Below, piece by piece: positions 63,700-64,000 of a DNA stretch of 64,000 nt. A program made the translations under genes and the position numbers. The DNA lies in assembly GCA_014649155.1 (NCBI GenBank), contig BMSM01000001.1, forward strand, positions 124,001 to 188,000, given 5' to 3'. The notes under the pieces are model-generated. The model did no database searches. It had not been told where the DNA came from and worked only from the letters and a program-made list of their open reading frames with translations. The DNA comes from Streptomyces griseoviridis. Its GTDB lineage: Bacteria; Actinomycetota; Actinomycetes; Streptomycetales; Streptomycetaceae. Position 1 is the stretch's first letter, and every line of letters begins with the position of its first letter.

Positions 63700-64000
63700 A
63701 TGAGCGAGACGAACCCCGCTGCCGCCGCCGAGGTGGCCGCGCCGCACCGCTACACGGCCGCCCTGGCGGCCGACATCGAGGCACGCTGGCAGGACTTCTG
63801 GGACGCCGAGGGCACCTACGCCGCGCCGAACCCCACCGGTGACCTGGCGGGCGACCCGGAGACGGTCGCCCGGCCCAAGAAATTCATCATGGACATGTTC
63901 CCGTACCCGTCCGGTGCGGGCCTGCACGTCGGCCACCCCCTGGGTTACATCGCCACCGACGTCTTCGCCCGCTTCCAGCGGATGACCGGCCACAACGTCC
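63700..64000 (+). CDS. leuS: leucyl-tRNA synthetase (N-terminal part)
   Basis: One hundred codons are present before the window ends. The sequence includes [17 protein letters not shown] and the HIGH-type motif [17 protein letters not shown], followed by [10 protein letters not shown], all characteristic of LeuRS. The enzyme charges tRNA-Leu. ATG 63700 follows TTTGAGGACC. It sits downstream of the leucine leader and attenuator. Confidence 0.93.
   Translation, partial: MSETNPAAAAEVAAPHRYTAALAADIEARWQDFWDAEGTYAAPNPTGDLAGDPETVARPKKFIMDMFPYPSGAGLHVGHPLGYIATDVFARFQRMTGHNV

Overview
This window is high-GC actinobacterial chromosome, almost certainly Streptomyces. Third codon positions are nearly all G or C, and GTG starts are common. 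The gene order tig-clpP1-clpP2-clpX-valS-folC-ndk-mreBCD-pbp2-rodA-rne-rplU-rpmA-obgE-proB-proA-nadD-rsfS-leuS is the conserved Streptomyces core order. No insertion sequence, prophage, integrase or CRISPR array is visible.

Positions 1-5050 hold a truncated Eis-like acetyltransferase, divergent from a membrane-bound SpoIIE-type phosphatase. A small HD hydrolase, a membrane acyltransferase, a tiny membrane protein, and tRNA-Gly and tRNA-Pro follow. Positions 5100-16250 are protein quality control and metabolism: trigger factor, two ClpP subunits and ClpX behind a candidate ClgR operator, a PYGQ-rich membrane protein, ValS, FolC, a DUF4233 protein and Ndk. Positions 16500-22970 are the spore-wall and elongation module mreB-mreC-mreD-pbp2-rodA, closed by a very long perfect hairpin that contains the rodA stop codon. 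Positions 23000-33140 hold a CYTH-CHAD protein, a B12-binding-type radical SAM protein, a Trp/Arg-rich internally repetitive membrane protein, a DUF2344 protein and a very large RNase E/G (RNase ES type).

Positions 33150-50220 are the most distinctive part. Genes that look like a wall teichoic acid or related anionic glycopolymer system sit on both sides of the essential rplU-rpmA-obgE operon. The left block is rmlA-rmlB-rmlD, a TarS-like glycosyltransferase and rmlC. The right block is a Tat-exported PhoD phosphatase behind a candidate PHO box, a decayed sulfotransferase-like gene carrying nine 8-bp repeats, a fused CDP-ribitol cytidylyltransferase/SDR reductase, and two 701-residue CDP-alditol phosphotransferase paralogues placed tail to tail. 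Together they could make CDP-ribitol and dTDP-rhamnose, polymerise a poly(alditol phosphate), glycosylate it, and recover phosphate from it. An LCP-family protein at 58127-59899 (position of PdtA) could attach such polymers to peptidoglycan.

Positions 50300-64000 hold proB and proA separated by a small unknown gene, two related single-pass membrane proteins next to an M48 protease, two tiny membrane proteins, nadD, the LCP-like protein, rsfS and a histidine phosphatase. Then come two identical tRNA-Ala genes, a zinc-ribbon-like protein, a broken NuoF-like gene, and leuS with an attenuator-type leader (a 12-codon peptide with three consecutive Leu codons, followed by an intrinsic terminator). 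leuS and the first gene are cut by the window ends. All functional statements rest on motif recognition by eye; no database search was run.
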